A stretch of 32,474 nt of DNA, from NCBI GenBank assembly GCA_937902875.1, contig CALFNL010000151.1, positions 1 through 32,474 of the forward strand, read 5' to 3'. Positions 29,329-32,474 of this stretch are shown here, in pieces. The translations under genes were made by a program, and so were the position numbers. The notes beneath the pieces are model-generated. The model did no database searches, had not been told where the DNA came from, and saw only the letters and a program-made list of their open reading frames with translations. This DNA comes from an uncultured Bacteroidota bacterium. Lineage in GTDB: Bacteria; Bacteroidota; Bacteroidia; Chitinophagales; Chitinophagaceae. Within the stretch, counting starts at the first letter, position 1. Every line of letters starts with the position of its first letter.

Positions 29329-30204
29329 GTGACGATACACCAGGCATATCAGCAGCTTAGTTCGAAATTGTATGATCTCTACGATTACCGGGAGGCGGAG
29401 CAAATTGCAGGATGGGTCATGGAAAATATCAGCGGTCTCTCAAAGATGGACCGGATGCTGAATAAGAACCTCCCCATGTCCACTCCGCAAAAGGAATTGT
29501 ATGAGAAATATAGTTCGGAACTTTTAACGTATAAACCTGTGCAGTATGTATTGCAGGAGGCCTGGTTTTATGGTATGCGACTGTTTGTAGATGAAAATGT
29601 TTTGATTCCCAGGCCCGAAACCGAAGAGCTCGTGGACTGGGTGATAAGGGAAATAAAGACGGATCAATCGGAGCCGAGGAAGGATGACTCAAAATTGACC
29701 ATCCTTGATATTGGAACCGGGAGCGGTTGCATTGCCATAGCCATTAAAAAAAATCTTCCCCATGAAGATGTACTTGCCATTGACCTGAGTGAAGGGGCAT
29801 TGGAAGTGGCGAAGAAGAATGCCATGGCGCAGGGAGTATGCATTCAATTCATGCAACTTGATTTTTTGCAAGAATCAGATTGGGAGATGATACCACCGGT
29901 TGATATCATTATCAGCAATCCTCCTTACATCCCGGCATCAGACAAAGCAGGTATGCAAAAGAATGTATTGGAATTTGAGCCGCACCTGGCTTTGTTTACA
30001 GACGACAATGATCCTCTGGTATTTTATAAAAAGATCGCGGCTTTTGCACGGAAACAATTACGAGCCAGTGGAAGAATTTTCGTTGAAGTACATGAATCTA
30101 ACGGTGAGCAGGTAGTGCAATTATTTTCAAAAAGCGGGTTTGGGCGGATTGAACTGCGAAAAGATATGCAGGGAAAAGAAAGGATGATCAGAATCGGGAA
30201 TTAA
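29329..30204 (+). CDS. prmC: Peptide chain release factor N5-glutamine methyltransferase (GTG start preferred over ATG at 29317)
   Basis: VTIHQAYQQLSSKLYDLYD, LIPRPETEELVDWVI, LDIGTGSGCIAIAI, IISNPPYIP. Confidence 0.92.
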   Translation: MTIHQAYQQLSSKLYDLYDYREAEQIAGWVMENISGLSKMDRMLNKNLPMSTPQKELYEKYSSELLTYKPVQYVLQEAWFYGMRLFVDENVLIPRPETEELVDWVIREIKTDQSEPRKDDSKLTILDIGTGSGCIAIAIKKNLPHEDVLAIDLSEGALEVAKKNAMAQGVCIQFMQLDFLQESDWEMIPPVDIIISNPPYIPASDKAGMQKNVLEFEPHLALFTDDNDPLVFYKKIAAFARKQLRASGRIFVEVHESNGEQVVQLFSKSGFGRIELRKDMQGKERMIRIGN

Positions 30205-30596
30205 TTGGCATTTACAGAAGCCACCGCATTGGCTCCGAGTTTTTTGGCTGTTTGGAGAACCTTATACACATCACCCCAATGACCTGCAGTATCGGCGTTC
30301 ACTACCACGCTGGGCTTTTCAGTTTCTTTGGCAAATATCACTTTCAATTCGCCCTCTAATTCGGGCAGGGTTATTTTCTTCTGCCCCACATAGAGCTGGT
30401 TATTCTTGTCAATAGAAACTACTACGGTTTGCTTTGCTTTTGTATCGCTCTTACCCCTGGGAGCCGAAACCCTGATCACATTGGGATTGGCCAGGGTAGA
30501 CACGATCAGGAAAAATAATAGCAGTATGAATAGAATATCATTCAATGCACCTGTATGCACTTCCGCATGCCCCCTTAATTTTTGCCTCAGATTCAT
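30201..30596 (-). CDS. ExbD/TolR family biopolymer transporter
   Basis: MNLRQKLRGHAEVHTGALNDILFILLLFFLIVSTLANPNVIRVSAP. Confidence 0.88.
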   Translation of the reverse strand: MNLRQKLRGHAEVHTGALNDILFILLLFFLIVSTLANPNVIRVSAPRGKSDTKAKQTVVVSIDKNNQLYVGQKKITLPELEGELKVIFAKETEKPSVVVNADTAGHWGDVYKVLQTAKKLGANAVASVNAN

Positions 30597-30650
30597 ATTC
30601 TAATTTTCAATTGATAATCCTTATTCTCAAAATTCAACTATTCCTGCTTC

Positions 30651-31376
30651 CTATCGGGTAGGTTCCTGCAGGATGTCTATAAATTCCGCGCTCGCCGCCT
30701 CCATTTTGTTAACATTTTTGTCAATCTGTGCGTTCAGGAAATTATGTCCAACATAGGCCAGCAATCCGATGATCAATCCGCTGGCGGAGGTGATCATCTT
30801 GGTATAGATGCCGCCCGCGATTGTGCTCAGGGTATATTCCCCGGTAGAGGAAATGCCATAGAATAATTGAACCATACCCACGATGGTACCCAGGAATCCA
30901 AACATGGGTGCGATGCCGGCCACCAGCGATAGCACGGAAAGATTCCTTTCCATTTTATAAATTTCCAACTTGCCCACATTTTCCATGCTTTTTTCAATGG
31001 CGTCAATAGGCTTGCCAATACGTTGGATTCCTTTATCAATCATTCGCGCAACGGGGCTGTTTGTATTCTTGGCCAGGGATCTCGCGGCCGTTACATTTCC
31101 AGTAACAACATGATCCCTGATAATGCTCATGAAATTGGCGTCCATCTTGCCCGCGTTCCTGATTGCGATCAATCTTTCAAAGAAAAAGAATATCGCTATC
31201 ACCAGCAGCAGGGCCAGCGGTACCATGATCCAGCCCCCGGCAAGCAACAAATCCCAAAGATTCATCTTGGTTCCAGGTTCAGGAATACCATGCTGGCTGG
31301 CCAATGCCCTGTATAAACTGTCTTTTATCCTTAAAGAATCAGAAAGTACCTGCAGGAAGTATATTTTCATGTGCAT
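30651..31376 (-). CDS. MotA/TolQ/ExbB proton channel family protein
   Basis: GGWIMVPLALLLVIAIFFFFERLIAI, VAGIAPMFGFLGTIVGMVQLF, GGIYTKMITSASGLIIGLLAYVGHNFL. Confidence 0.92.
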   Translation of the reverse strand: MHMKIYFLQVLSDSLRIKDSLYRALASQHGIPEPGTKMNLWDLLLAGGWIMVPLALLLVIAIFFFFERLIAIRNAGKMDANFMSIIRDHVVTGNVTAARSLAKNTNSPVARMIDKGIQRIGKPIDAIEKSMENVGKLEIYKMERNLSVLSLVAGIAPMFGFLGTIVGMVQLFYGISSTGEYTLSTIAGGIYTKMITSASGLIIGLLAYVGHNFLNAQIDKNVNKMEAASAEFIDILQEPTR

Positions 31377-31653
31377 GTTTGTTGAGAATGAAACAAATGT
31401 AACTACAATCAGGAAATAATTCCGCTAACTCTTGGCGAACGTGAAAATAGGCGGATTATTTTTTTCAATACCTGAATAGCTTTGCTATTAACAATTTATA
31501 TAGAATCCTCCGCAAAATGGCGCTGGAGGCCGATTTTGAAGAATGGACAATATCAGCCCATTCCATTCATATTGACGGAGCCCTCAGGTGCATTTTATTG
31601 CTCATCCCCTCGTCACTCCGAACTGTAAGATTCCTGTACAATCTAATTCCGGA

Positions 31654-32474
31654 TCAGGATCTTTGAGTGGTATCCATTCTCAGCAGGCTCATGATCTGCT
31701 GCATACTTTTTTGCATGCCATCACTACTACCGTCTAGAAAAATGATATTCCCCTTGCCTAATTCGGCAAAATTCTTAATGGCTTCCGTCCACATGCTGAA
31801 CAAAATCACATTCGTATCCAGATTGGCCTGTTTCATTTTTTCAGCAGCCTGGCTCATCCCCTTGGCCACTTCTTCGCGAAAGAGAGCAACACCCTGGCCA
31901 CGCAGTTGGGCAGCCTGACGTTCAGCCTCAGCCGCAATCTTGATGGAATTCCCTTCGGCTTCGGCAGCCTTTGTTTTAGTGATCAACAATGCCTGGCCTT
32001 CATTTTCTGCCGCGGCTTTAAGGTTGTTGCTGGCCACCACTTTGCTCATACTTTCCATGATTGCCTGGTCAAAAGTGATATCATTGATTTGCAGGTCAAG
32101 CAGGTGGTAACCCCATTCTTCCAGCAGGTGATCTATCTGCTCTTTCACATATTCCACAATTTCCCTGCGCAGGCTCAATATTTCTGCCTGCCTCTTAGTG
32201 GCCACAAAAGAGCGAATGGTTCCTTCAATGGTGCGGGTGAGCGCCTGCATCAGGTCGCGCTCGCTGATGAATTTGAATGCCACTTTCTTGATGGTCTCTT
32301 CATCAGCATTTTGTACGGCATACAAGAGCATGTTTTTGAAATACACAGGGGTTGGATCGGTGTGTACCGCCTGAAATTCCAGTTCAACCGATCGGTTCTG
32401 AATGGAGATCCTCTTATAGATCTGTTCCACCACAGTCACCTTGAAATTAAGTCCAGGCTTGACTATCCGCCTAT
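31654..32474 (-). CDS. SPFH/band-7 domain protein (5' end beyond window)
   Basis: VTVVEQIYKRISIQNRSVELEFQAVHTDPTPVYFKNMLLYAV, IVEYVKEQIDHLLEEWGYHLLDLQINDI, alanine/glutamate-rich AEAEGNSIKIAAEAERQA. Confidence 0.85.
   Translation of the reverse strand, partial: RRIVKPGLNFKVTVVEQIYKRISIQNRSVELEFQAVHTDPTPVYFKNMLLYAVQNADEETIKKVAFKFISERDLMQALTRTIEGTIRSFVATKRQAEILSLRREIVEYVKEQIDHLLEEWGYHLLDLQINDITFDQAIMESMSKVVASNNLKAAAENEGQALLITKTKAAEAEGNSIKIAAEAERQAAQLRGQGVALFREEVAKGMSQAAEKMKQANLDTNVILFSMWTEAIKNFAELGKGNIIFLDGSSDGMQKSMQQIMSLLRMDTTQRS

Noticed and set aside
1-32474. CRISPR array, tRNA, rRNA or intact transposase
   Set aside because: No regularly spaced direct repeats, no tRNA-like T-loop/acceptor pattern, no rRNA sequence and no transposase ORF seen by eye.

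Overview
The window looks like a chromosomal segment from a Bacteroidota genome, probably Chitinophagaceae (inferred from protein styles and TTTG/TAnnTTTG promoters). Left end: start of a minus-strand his operon (hisG, then partial hisD). Core genes follow: DUF1080 protein, fRMsr, TlpA-like thioredoxin, threonine-dehydrogenase-type epimerase, kdsA, PspC, aconitase. From about 10 to 24.3 kb there is an accessory-looking region: a sigma-54 activator with apparently four tandem GAF-like repeats, a C-terminal fragment of a second copy, two paralogous alpha/beta hydrolases, an FAD oxidoreductase, decayed genes (PRPP-synthetase-like and YCII), an esterase, an NmrA-like protein, peroxiredoxin, DsbA-like protein and bestrophin. 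Right end: SDR, YigZ, EamA transporter, ribD/prmC, ExbD/ExbB and an SPFH protein. The strongest non-annotated signal is upstream of hisG on the minus strand: a 16-codon ORF MIRIAHHHHHHILPYG, mutually exclusive hairpins built from a duplicated 18-19 nt module, and an intrinsic terminator, i.e. a complete-looking histidine attenuator. Second is a textbook -24/-12 sigma-54 promoter with an upstream palindrome before the 15.9 kb hydrolase operon. All calls are by eye; no database search was run.
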